From Caldilineaceae bacterium (GTDB lineage: Bacteria > Chloroflexota > Anaerolineae > Caldilineales > Caldilineaceae), in contig JAGRCP010000037.1 in the NCBI GenBank assembly GCA_020433455.1, forward strand, positions 1 to 64,000: DNA of 64,000 bases, in the 5' to 3' direction. Position 1 is the first letter of the stretch. Each line of letters begins with the position of its first letter. Under the pieces are notes generated by a model, which saw nothing but the letters and a program-made list of their open reading frames with translations, did no database searches and had not been told where the DNA came from. Below, in pieces: positions 49,238-57,969 of this stretch. The translations under genes and the position numbers were made by a program.

Positions 49238-50467
49238 CTATGCGCCGTAACGCTTCAGCCGTCCTGCATGGGCCATTGCCTGGGGCATGAGGTTCGTGGC
49301 GTGGAAGACGCCCATGTGGCCGCCTGCGCAGACGCGCTCGCCGAAACTCTGGACGTGATCGGGCATGGCGCGGGGGCTCCACAGCAGCGTCGGTACAGGG
49401 TGCCAGCTATGCTTGCGCAGCTTGGCCGGCGTGCTGTGATCGCCCGTCACGATGAGTGCGCCCGGCTCCAGAGCCAGGATGCGGGGAATCAACTCATCCA
49501 CCACTTCAATTTCATGCACCTTGGCGTCAAAATTGCCGTCTTCGCCGTAGCTGTCGGTCTTCTTGACGTGGATAAAGAAGAAGTCGTAGGCGTCCCAGTT
49601 TTCTTCCAGCGCGTCGATTTCGTGATTGGGCCGATCGCCCTCAAACTCTATCACGTCCATGCCCACCAGTTGCGCCACACCTTTGTACATGGGGTAGACC
49701 GCAATGGCGCCGGCCCGCAGCCCGTAGATTTCGGGGAAGCGGGGCAGGCCCGGGTCCTTGGCCAGGCCGCGCAGGTTGAGGCTGTTGGCGCGTTCTTCAT
49801 CGGCGAGCGCCGCCCGGGCCTTCTCCACCCACTGATTGACCAGCGCCGCGGTCTGGACGCCTTCGGCCGAGCCGCTTTCATCGGTGACGGGCAGGGGCAA
49901 CTTGCCCGTCTGCAGGGGATCGGTCTCGGTGAGATCGCCGCCCAATCCCTTGCCGCGGATCACCAGGACGAAGCGGTGCTCCTTTACCGGTTCTACAAAG
50001 ACCTCGTAGCCCGGCAGGACGTCGCCTGTGGCCGCCTGGAGCTTTTCGCACAGGCGGATGCATTCTTCCGTGCTGATGCGCCCGGCGCGGCGGTCGGTGA
50101 TGACGCCGTCGGCGTCGGCGCTGGCAAAATTGCCGCGTGCGGCCAAATCATCCGGCCCCAGCTTAAAGCCAATGCCCAGGGCCTCCAATACGCCGCGGCC
50201 GATCTCGTAGCGTACAGGATCGTAGCTGAAGAGACTCAGGTGCGCCGGTCCGCTGCCCGGTTCAATACCCTCGCGAATGGGCGTGCTCAGCCCGACCGTG
50301 CCCTGGGCCGCCAGGCGATCGAGATTAGGCGTGTTGGCGGCTTCCAGCTCAGTCAAGCCGCCCGCCTCCATGGGCAGGCCGCCCAGGCCATCCATCACCA
50401 ACAACACGATCTTGTCGCCGGCCTGATGCAGGTCGCGCATGAGGTCGAATTCTGTGAATATAGACAT
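49238..50467 (-). CDS. apgM: 2,3-bisphosphoglycerate-independent phosphoglycerate mutase, archaeal type
   Basis: Interconverts 3- and 2-phosphoglycerate in glycolysis. The ATG at 50467 has AAGGAT upstream and gives 409 residues; the upstream open frame has no coding signature. Alkaline phosphatase-superfamily metal and catalytic motifs are seen: VLLVMDGLGGLPME (about 25), TPNLDRLAAQGTVGLSTP (about 46), GSGPAHLSLFSYDP (about 70) with the nucleophile serine region, then FIHVKKTDSYGEDGN and LIVTGDHSTP near the end. The length matches ApgM and not the longer GpmI. Confidence 0.93.
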   Translation of the reverse strand: MSIFTEFDLMRDLHQAGDKIVLLVMDGLGGLPMEAGGLTELEAANTPNLDRLAAQGTVGLSTPIREGIEPGSGPAHLSLFSYDPVRYEIGRGVLEALGIGFKLGPDDLAARGNFASADADGVITDRRAGRISTEECIRLCEKLQAATGDVLPGYEVFVEPVKEHRFVLVIRGKGLGGDLTETDPLQTGKLPLPVTDESGSAEGVQTAALVNQWVEKARAALADEERANSLNLRGLAKDPGLPRFPEIYGLRAGAIAVYPMYKGVAQLVGMDVIEFEGDRPNHEIDALEENWDAYDFFFIHVKKTDSYGEDGNFDAKVHEIEVVDELIPRILALEPGALIVTGDHSTPAKLRKHSWHPVPTLLWSPRAMPDHVQSFGERVCAGGHMGVFHATNLMPQAMAHAGRLKRYGA

Positions 50468-50580
50468 GTAGCGAATCCTTATGCTTTTATGGCGTGGTTG
50501 TTTGATTGACTTTTTGACTGCACTTACGGTAGCACACAATCTCCGGCAGATGAAACCTGAAGGGTAAAGGCGCATAAAAA

Positions 50581-50615
50581 AACAGCCGGGCCGGCATATG
50601 CCGCACCCGACTGTT
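50581..50615 (-). terminator. Terminator of the ugpC-like gene
   Basis: On the minus strand a stem-loop starting AACAGTCGGGTGCGGC with a short ATAT loop is followed by seven T, 22 bp after the stop codon of the ATPase gene. Confidence 0.88.
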
Positions 50616-50637
50616 CACGTTTCGCTTTACTTTGATG

Positions 50638-51744
<1,107 letters not shown>

Positions 51745-51823
51745 TTCGATTTTCTCCTTTGGGTCGAACAGAGAAGTTTAAAAAAATTTTGAGTTTTCGT
51801 CGTGGAGAAATCCAGACTTAAAT

Positions 51824-51853
51824 AGTATAGCACAGGCGGAAAAAAGTTGGCAA
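51824..51853 (-). promoter_or_regulatory. Promoter of the ugpC-like gene
   Basis: On the minus strand TTGCCA (51848-51853), an 18-bp spacer and TATACT (51824-51829) lie about 80 bp before the ATG. AAAGGAG stands 9 nt before the start codon. Confidence 0.75.
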
Positions 51854-52032
51854 TCGTGAAAAAAATATAGCAACGAAGCCTGCAACCTTTTACAAAATTC
51901 TCCGTACTGATAGGTGCGACACATTACCAAACACGAGTGCAGAGAGCACGGGCAGCCGGCGCAAAGCGTAAAAATTGCTGCCGCATGATACGGACCACTC
52001 GCTGATCAGGCGTTTATTCAGGAGAAAGTGCC

Positions 52033-52923
52033 ATGGAAACGAATGTAAATGAAACAACTGTTCCCACATCCAATCAGCCTCAGCCCATGATTGTGATTGA
52101 GGCGGAAGAGCCGGCTTACGAAGATGTTGCCGACCGGGCCGAAACGCGTAGGAGCCGGGGACTGCGTTCCCTTTATCGCAACCCAAATAATAAGGTGGTT
52201 GCCGGCGTCTGCGGCGGCATGGGCGATATGCTGGGTATCGATCCCACGCTTGTGCGCCTGGGCTGGATTGTCATGACGCTCTTTACGGGCGGCGGTGGAT
52301 TTTGGGCCTATCTTGTGCTGTGGGCCATGTTGCCCGTCGGCACCCAGGCGCAAGGACGGATGCGCCCTGCGGCCATTGAGTTGAAGGACAAGAGCCTGGC
52401 CCGCACGGCCTACCTGCTCATGGGGCTCGGCGTGCTGTGGCTGTTGAGCAACGCGGGCATTCTGCCCCAGCTTTTCTCGACGTTTTCATCCGTCGCGGTG
52501 CGCATCTTCTGGCCCGCCTTGCTCATCGGCGCCGGTTATCTCCTGCTGCGCAGCAGCGGCCGCAACTGGCGCAAGGACGTGAACGCTGTCCGGGGCAACG
52601 TTCGCTCGGCCGTGAATGAGAGTTCTCCGGCCCGCAATGAGGTGCGTGACGGCGTGGCCTCTCTGCGTCGAAATATGCCTTTACACCGCAGCGCAGACAA
52701 CCGAGTGGTATTGGGCGTCTGCGGCGGCATCGGCGAACGTCTGGGGGTTGACGCCAATCTGGTGCGCCTGATCTGGACGGTCGTGACCATCGGCACCATG
52801 GGGCTGGGTATTCCCGTTTACGTTGTGGCCGGCGTTTTGCTCCCCGGCGAGCAGCCTGTCGCCCCAACGTCGGCCGCGGCTGAGCCCCAGGAAGTCATCA
52901 TTGTGGATGGCTCTGTAAGCTAA
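52033..52923 (+). CDS. Membrane protein with two PspC domains
   Basis: The 296-residue product carries one PspC domain at about 45-100 (SLYRNPNNKVVAGVCGGMGDMLGIDPTLVRLGWIVMTLF) and a second at about 218-275 (RSADNRVVLGVCGGIGERLGVDANLVRLIWTVVTI). They flank two hydrophobic segments (TAYLLMGLGVLWLLS, IFWPALLIGAGYLLL) that recall the LiaI/LiaF-like membrane unit. PspC proteins sense or stabilise membrane state. The ATG at 52033 has AGGAGA 7 nt upstream. The gene is single and ends at a long palindromic terminator. Confidence 0.85.
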   Translation: METNVNETTVPTSNQPQPMIVIEAEEPAYEDVADRAETRRSRGLRSLYRNPNNKVVAGVCGGMGDMLGIDPTLVRLGWIVMTLFTGGGGFWAYLVLWAMLPVGTQAQGRMRPAAIELKDKSLARTAYLLMGLGVLWLLSNAGILPQLFSTFSSVAVRIFWPALLIGAGYLLLRSSGRNWRKDVNAVRGNVRSAVNESSPARNEVRDGVASLRRNMPLHRSADNRVVLGVCGGIGERLGVDANLVRLIWTVVTIGTMGLGIPVYVVAGVLLPGEQPVAPTSAAAEPQEVIIVDGSVS

Positions 52924-52954
52924 AACCGCGGCTTTGCCGGCTGGAATTCAGATC

Positions 52955-53004
52955 AATCAAAAAGGCGGGGGAACGCACGCGTGCGTTCCCCCGCCTTTTT
53001 GATT
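52955..53004. terminator. Perfect 50-bp palindrome, bidirectional terminator
   Basis: Twenty-five bases (52955-52979) are the exact reverse complement of the next 25 (52980-53004), with A5 on the left and T5 on the right of a GC-rich core. It lies 31 bp after the PspC gene. The right arm also supplies the -35 element of the next promoter. Confidence 0.9.
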
Positions 53005-53027
53005 GGCCCCGCGTGAGACGGTATAAT
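52999..53027 (+). promoter_or_regulatory. Promoter of the YtxH-like gene, overlapping the terminator
   Basis: TTGATT (52999-53004), a 17-bp spacer and TATAAT (53022-53027). The -35 hexamer is the last six bases of the 50-bp palindrome. Confidence 0.7.
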
Positions 53028-53085
53028 GCGGCCATCCGCCCTTATCGCCTGAACGCCGGGCGCTGTCAATCAGGAGATGAAACTC

Positions 53086-53337
53086 ATGGGCAAAACTGCC
53101 AATTTTGTCATCGGCGCGCTGACGGGGGCCGCGGTCGGCCTGACCGTCAGCTATATTTTTGGCCCTGCATCGGGCGCGTCATTCGACGCGCGCTACCGCT
53201 CCCGCTGGGATAAGGCGCTGGATGACGGTCGCCGGGCTGCCGACGCGGAGGAGGCCAAGCTCCGGGCCGAATATCACCATGATTTGCGTTCCAGCGATTT
53301 GCGTTCCAGCGATTTGCGTTCTGACTCCGCCCAGTAG
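53086..53337 (+). CDS. YtxH-like small membrane-associated protein
   Basis: An 83-residue protein. I choose the ATG at 53086 because AGGAG lies 9 nt before it; the ATG at 53077 is too close to that site. An N-terminal Gly/Ala-rich helix (FVIGALTGAAVGLTVSYIFGPASG) followed by a charged helical region resembles YtxH/GvpP-like proteins. The C terminus carries three tandem copies of a 15-bp unit encoding DLRSS, DLRSS, DLRSD. Function unknown, with a possible stress or envelope role by family. Confidence 0.6.
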   Translation: MGKTANFVIGALTGAAVGLTVSYIFGPASGASFDARYRSRWDKALDDGRRAADAEEAKLRAEYHHDLRSSDLRSSDLRSDSAQ

Positions 53338-53392
53338 GCTTCGTCCGCTCTTGCGATAGCCCATTCTTGCTGCTCCTAACCCTGATTCTGCC

Positions 53393-54145
53393 ATGCATGC
53401 GACCGGCTTTATCGGCTTTCCCGATCAAAAAATGAAGGCGGTGGTCATCCCCGACTTCTTCTTCACCGACCTGCTGCCCCTTATTGATGATATGGCAGAA
53501 TTAAAGGTGACGCTTCACTGCTTCTGGCTGCTCAATGAGCAGGAGGGGCAGTTGCGCTACCTGCGCGGGGACGATCTGCGCGGCGATTCAACGCTCCTGG
53601 CCGGATTGCAGCAGGACCAGGACCTGCGCACGCCTCTTCAGACCCTGGCCGACGCGTTGGAACGCGCCGTTGCGCGCAACACGCTTCTGCGTATGGATGT
53701 AGAGACGGATGACAATGCAACGGGCGAGACGATCCGTGAGGATTGGTACTTTGTCAACACGGTCAAGGGACGGCAGACCGTAGCCCTGATCCGTCAGGGC
53801 CGGTTGAGTGAGCTGCAGGCCGTGCTGCCCGACGAGGCGCGTCTGAAGGTTGAGCGCCCGAACCTGTTTGTTCTTTACGAGCAGAATGTGGGCCTGATGA
53901 CCCCCCTCATTGCCGATCAATTGCGGGACATGGAAAAGAGCTACCCGCCGGAGTGGATTGACGAAGCCTTTGAGATCGCGGTGAGCCGCAACAAGCGCGC
54001 GCTGCGTTACATCCAGGCCATTCTCAAGCGTTGGGAGACCGAAGGCAAAGACGGAGACAGCGATGAAATCACTGGACGAGATACTGAAGCAAGCCGCCGA
54101 CGAGACTACCGGCCGGACGAATACTCTGACATCATCCTTGGCTGA
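53393..54145 (+). CDS. DnaD-like replication initiation protein
   Basis: The 250-residue product has an N-terminal region starting [42 protein letters not shown], winged-helix-like. The C-terminal part, [58 protein letters not shown] at about 160-217, is the DnaB_2/DnaD domain with its Y-I-x-x-I-L-x-x-W ending. DnaD proteins help load the replicative helicase. The last 83 bp overlap the DnaC-like gene in another frame, which strongly supports a joint role. Confidence 0.85.
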   Translation: MHATGFIGFPDQKMKAVVIPDFFFTDLLPLIDDMAELKVTLHCFWLLNEQEGQLRYLRGDDLRGDSTLLAGLQQDQDLRTPLQTLADALERAVARNTLLRMDVETDDNATGETIREDWYFVNTVKGRQTVALIRQGRLSELQAVLPDEARLKVERPNLFVLYEQNVGLMTPLIADQLRDMEKSYPPEWIDEAFEIAVSRNKRALRYIQAILKRWETEGKDGDSDEITGRDTEASRRRDYRPDEYSDIILG

Positions 54146-55496
54146 CGGGAGCCTGCGCGCAGTTAGAGGGCCCAAGCCGTCCGCCCCCGATGAACCGGCC
54201 TGCCCCATCTGCGGCGGTACGGGCTATATGCTCCACGATGTGCCGCTGGGTCATCCCGACTTCGGCAAGGCGTTTCCGTGCACGTGCCAATCCCAGGCGC
54301 GTAGCGCGCGCCGCCTTCAGCGTTTGCAGCGTCTGGGCAGCCTGAATACGCTGGACCAGCTTACCTTTGCCCATTTTGTTCCGGAACCGCATCACCTGTC
54401 GCCGGATCGAATCCAGAATCTGCGCGGCGCCTATGAGACTGCCCTGGAATTTGCCCAGCGCCCTGAAGGCTGGCTCTTCTTCAGCGGCGTTTACGGGTGC
54501 GGCAAGACCCATCTGGCGGCCGCCATCGCCAACGCACGCCTGGAGCAGGGCCAGCCCGCCCTTTTTTTGGTTGTGCCCGATCTGCTGGACCACTTGCGGG
54601 CTACCTTCGGCCCACAAAGCGAAACGAGCTACGACGAGCTTTTTGAGCAGGTTCGCTCTACGCCGCTGCTCATTCTGGACGATCTGGGCGCGCACAACGC
54701 CAGCCCCTGGGCCACGGAGAAGCTTTTTCAACTGCTCAACCATCGTTATCAGGCCAAGCTGCCCACGGTTATCACCACCAATCAGCGGCTGGATGAGTTG
54801 GACCCGCGCCTGCGCAGCCGCCTTCTGGATACGGAAGTCGTCCAGTTTTTTTCCATCATAGCGCCGGATTACCGGGCGGGGGTCAGCTCAACGGCCAGCG
54901 ACCTGAGCACCCTTTCCTTTCACCATAACCAGCGCTTTGATACCTTTGATATCCAGCGCAGCGATCTCGCCGAAGAGGAACGTCAAAATCTGCAAAAGGT
55001 TTTCCGGGCCTGCCAGCGCTTTGCCGAGTCGCCTTACGGCTGGCTGGTAATGGCCGGCACGTACGGCTGCGGCAAGACTCACCTGGCTGCGGCTATTGCG
55101 AATTACCAGACCGAAGAGATGCGCCAGGAAGCCATGTTTGTGGTCGTGCCGGATTTGCTGGATCACCTGCGCGCCGCGTTCAGCCCCCAGGCCGCGACAT
55201 CCTACGACCGGCGGTTTGACGAGGTAAAGAAGGTGCGTATGCTGATTCTGGATGACCTGGGCACGGAGAGCGCATCAGCCTGGGCCAAGGAGAAGCTCTT
55301 CCAACTGCTCAACTATCGCTACAACGCCATGCTGCCTACGGTTATCACCACCAGCGCTAAGCCCGATGCGATTGAGCCGTGGCTGCGCACGCGCATGTTT
55401 GATGTGGAACGCTGCCAATTTTTCGGCATTATTGCGCCGGGATACCGGGGCAGCGCAGGTCAACGGGCGCGGATGGGCCGGCGCGGGGCGCGATAG
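54063..55496 (+). CDS. DnaC/DnaI-like protein with two AAA+ modules
   Basis: Predicted helicase-loader-type ATPase. The 477-residue product begins at the ATG at 54063, which has GGAG 6 nt upstream. A four-cysteine zinc segment ([11 protein letters not shown] ... FPCTCQ) at about 47-77 is followed by two homologous AAA+ modules. Module 1 has Walker [17 protein letters not shown] (about 142) and Walker [12 protein letters not shown]. Module 2 has [16 protein letters not shown] (about 331) and [11 protein letters not shown]. Each continues into [10 protein letters not shown](T/A)F, EKLFQLLN(H/Y)RY and LPTVITT. Ordinary DnaC/DnaI has one module. It overlaps the DnaD-like gene by 83 bp. Confidence 0.88.
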   Translation: MKSLDEILKQAADETTGRTNTLTSSLADGSLRAVRGPKPSAPDEPACPICGGTGYMLHDVPLGHPDFGKAFPCTCQSQARSARRLQRLQRLGSLNTLDQLTFAHFVPEPHHLSPDRIQNLRGAYETALEFAQRPEGWLFFSGVYGCGKTHLAAAIANARLEQGQPALFLVVPDLLDHLRATFGPQSETSYDELFEQVRSTPLLILDDLGAHNASPWATEKLFQLLNHRYQAKLPTVITTNQRLDELDPRLRSRLLDTEVVQFFSIIAPDYRAGVSSTASDLSTLSFHHNQRFDTFDIQRSDLAEEERQNLQKVFRACQRFAESPYGWLVMAGTYGCGKTHLAAAIANYQTEEMRQEAMFVVVPDLLDHLRAAFSPQAATSYDRRFDEVKKVRMLILDDLGTESASAWAKEKLFQLLNYRYNAMLPTVITTSAKPDAIEPWLRTRMFDVERCQFFGIIAPGYRGSAGQRARMGRRGAR

Positions 55497-55638
55497 ACTC
55501 CCCCAATGCGTGCGGGATGATTTGCGGGGCGCACCGCGCTATTTTTCCTCAAATATTTGCGCCTCGCGTTTTACGGAACCCCACTCGACTTTTTATCGTC
55601 ATAAACTCCATATGCTAAGATACTCAAACATTATGCCA

Positions 55639-55660
55639 GCGTCGCCTTCATAGGCGACGC
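55639..55660 (+). other. Perfect hairpin in the leader of the SH3 lipoprotein gene
   Basis: GCGTCGCC (55639-55646), a TTCATA loop and GGCGACGC (55653-55660), 28 nt before the ATG. No T run follows. It could affect translation or mRNA stability, or be a small dispersed repeat. Confidence 0.5.
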
Positions 55661-55688
55661 ATGATTGCACCCAAAGGTAGTAGAAGCC

Positions 55689-56654
55689 ATGCGAGTACAT
55701 GACAGACCAACAATTCTTTTTACCGCGCTATTGGCGGCCATGCTCCTCGTGGCCGCCTGCGGACCGGCCGCCTCGCCGCCGCCGCCCACGCGTACGCCCG
55801 CGCCCACCTTTACGCCCACGCCGGAGGGGCAGGTCATCACCGAGCCCATGACCCAGCCCACCGCTGCGCCCGCAGGGGACGCGGGAAGCGGCGGCGATGT
55901 CGCCGTCGTCGAGCCGGTCGAGGAAGCGACGCCGATCGAAGTCGCCACAGAAGCGCCCACGCCTGAACCGACTGCGCCGCCTGCGGCCGAAGCGGTCATC
56001 AACAGCAATATGAACGTGCGCGGCGGGCCGGGCACAGATTACGGCATCGTCGGCGGAGCCAACCAGGGCGAGCGTTATCCCATCACCGGACGCAACAGCG
56101 ACGGGTCCTGGTGGCAGATCAGCTACAACGGTCAGAGCGCCTGGGTCTTCAATGATCTGGTTACCGCAACTAATGCCGAGACCGTGGCCGTGGCTGCCGA
56201 TATCCCGGCCCCGCCGCCGCCCACGAACACGCCTGTTCCGGCGCCCACCGATACGCCTGCGCCGGCCCAGCCGACTGCGCCGCCCGCGCCCCAATACAAA
56301 TTTAACATTACGGCCGTCAGCAAATGTCTGCCCCAGGAAGGCGGCACCTGGTTTGAGGGCAAGACGTACATTAACGGGACTCCGACCAACGGTTATAAGG
56401 TCGCCTTCAGCTATGGGCCCGATGCGCCGCCCTCGACTGATCCCATGCAGAGCGGTCCCCATCCCGGCTACACCAACTGGGATGCAGGCTATTACAGCCA
56501 CATCATTTCGGCCGGCAAGCCCCTGGCCGGCACCTGGTACGTCTGGGTTGTGGACGATAACGGCTCGCGCATCTCTGAAGTTGCGTCGTGGACCAGCAAG
56601 GGGCCCGGCGGCGACTGCAACCAGGCGATCGTAGACTTCGACAGCCGGCCATGA
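55689..56654 (+). CDS. SH3-domain lipoprotein
   Basis: The ATG at 55689 gives 321 residues with a lipoprotein signal (LLAAMLLVAAC). A Pro/Thr linker follows, then a bacterial SH3 domain at about 105-160 (NSNMNVRGGPGTDYGIVGGANQGERYPITGRNSDGSWWQISYNGQSAWVFNDLV). A second Pro/Thr linker leads to a C-terminal beta domain of about 120 residues (FNITAVSKCLPQEGGTWFEGKTYINGTPTNGYKVAFSYGP). Such proteins bind cell wall or surface polymers outside the membrane. It lies 16 bp before the glycosidase-like gene. Confidence 0.82.
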   Translation: MRVHDRPTILFTALLAAMLLVAACGPAASPPPPTRTPAPTFTPTPEGQVITEPMTQPTAAPAGDAGSGGDVAVVEPVEEATPIEVATEAPTPEPTAPPAAEAVINSNMNVRGGPGTDYGIVGGANQGERYPITGRNSDGSWWQISYNGQSAWVFNDLVTATNAETVAVAADIPAPPPPTNTPVPAPTDTPAPAQPTAPPAPQYKFNITAVSKCLPQEGGTWFEGKTYINGTPTNGYKVAFSYGPDAPPSTDPMQSGPHPGYTNWDAGYYSHIISAGKPLAGTWYVWVVDDNGSRISEVASWTSKGPGGDCNQAIVDFDSRP

Positions 56655-56670
56655 TCGGCCTGTATTTATC

Positions 56671-57963
56671 GTGACGCCGCTGCAACTTGCTCTGCGTCGA
56701 ATGCTAACTCTCTGGGTCAGCCTGCTCATTTTGGGCGGGCTGACCTTTTTCGCGTTGCGTACCGCGCCCGCCCGGGTCTGGATGTGGCGGCAGACCGGCG
56801 AAGAGCTCTTTAGCGCCCAGGTTAAGGGACTCAGCGACCGTCTGGGCGATCTCCTGCGTCCGGGCCTGCGTCTGGAGCCTCAGTCTCTGTCCGTCCAGGC
56901 TGATCTCCCGCTCCTAGGCGTCAACGTCTTCCTGGAACAGGAGGCCGACCCGGCCAAGCGGGAATTGGCGGTAAAGATGGCGCGCGAGGCGGGCTTCACG
57001 TGGTTGCGCCAGGAGTTCCCCTGGGAGGACATTGAGATCCACGGCAAGGGCGACTTTCAAGACCGACGCCATGAGCCCTACCGCTCGGCCTGGAACAAGT
57101 ATGACCACATCGTGGACCTGGCCGAACAGTACGACATGGAACTCATTGTGCGCCTGAGCAATCCGCCCGGTTGGAGCCGGCAGGACGGTAATGCGCTGGG
57201 AACCTACGCGCCGCCGGACGATTATGCTGATTTCGCCGATTTTGCCGGCGCGGTGGCCGCCCGCTACGCCGGACGTGTCCGCTACTACCAAATCTGGAAC
57301 GAACCCAACATCTATCCTGAATGGGGCGAGCAGCCCGTTAATCCCGAAGCATATACCGAGCTGCTCAAAACCGGCGCAACGGCTGTCCGCGCCGCGGACC
57401 CTGACGCGGTAATCATCGCCGGCGCGCTGGCGTCGACCATTGACCTGGACGGCGTGGCGCGTCCCGGCGGCAACTTTAACGACCTCCTCTTTCTCCAGCG
57501 CATGTACGCGGCGGGCGCGGCGCCCTATTTCGACATTATGGCCATGCAGGGATATGGCCTCTGGTCTGGTCCCACCGATCGCCGCATGCAGCCCCGGGTC
57601 ATGAATTTTGGGCGCAATCAATTTGTGCGTGACCTCATGGTGCAGAACGGTGATGGGCACAAGCCTATCTGGATCAGCGAGATGAACTGGAACGCAGTCC
57701 CTGATGCAGTAGCCGATAAGCGTTTTGGCCAGGTGACGCTCGCGCAACAGGCGGCGTATCTGCCTCTGGCCTATGCGCGCATCGACCGGGAATGGCCCTG
57801 GATCGGCGTGGCCAACACCTGGTATCTCAAGCGCGCCACCGACGCCTGGGAGCAGGAGGGCAAACCTGAAGCGTATTTCCGCCTTCTGGCGCCCGATTTT
57901 ACGCCCCAGCCGGTTTACGAAAGTTTGCGCGACTACGCGGGCAGCCGGGCGCAGGAGCCGTAA
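56671..57963 (+). CDS. Membrane-anchored glycoside-hydrolase-like protein (clan A TIM barrel)
   Basis: The 430-residue product, from a GTG at 56671, has a transmembrane or signal helix at about 13-30 and a linker. A TIM barrel begins near LLGVNVFLEQEADPAKRELAVKMAREAGFTWLRQEFPWEDIEI. The clan A catalytic pair is visible: acid/base glutamate in YYQIWNEPNIYPEW (about 213) and nucleophile glutamate in PIWISEMNWNAVP (about 335). It resembles GH5/GH39-like enzymes; the exact family and substrate are uncertain. It is 6 bp before the GT-C gene, so the two probably act in the same surface glycan process. Confidence 0.82.
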   Translation: MTPLQLALRRMLTLWVSLLILGGLTFFALRTAPARVWMWRQTGEELFSAQVKGLSDRLGDLLRPGLRLEPQSLSVQADLPLLGVNVFLEQEADPAKRELAVKMAREAGFTWLRQEFPWEDIEIHGKGDFQDRRHEPYRSAWNKYDHIVDLAEQYDMELIVRLSNPPGWSRQDGNALGTYAPPDDYADFADFAGAVAARYAGRVRYYQIWNEPNIYPEWGEQPVNPEAYTELLKTGATAVRAADPDAVIIAGALASTIDLDGVARPGGNFNDLLFLQRMYAAGAAPYFDIMAMQGYGLWSGPTDRRMQPRVMNFGRNQFVRDLMVQNGDGHKPIWISEMNWNAVPDAVADKRFGQVTLAQQAAYLPLAYARIDREWPWIGVANTWYLKRATDAWEQEGKPEAYFRLLAPDFTPQPVYESLRDYAGSRAQEP

Positions 57964-57969
57964 CCCGCC

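Noticed and set aside
49190-50509. 439-codon frame antisense to apgM
   Set aside because: The opposite strand encodes a complete phosphoglycerate mutase with catalytic motifs.
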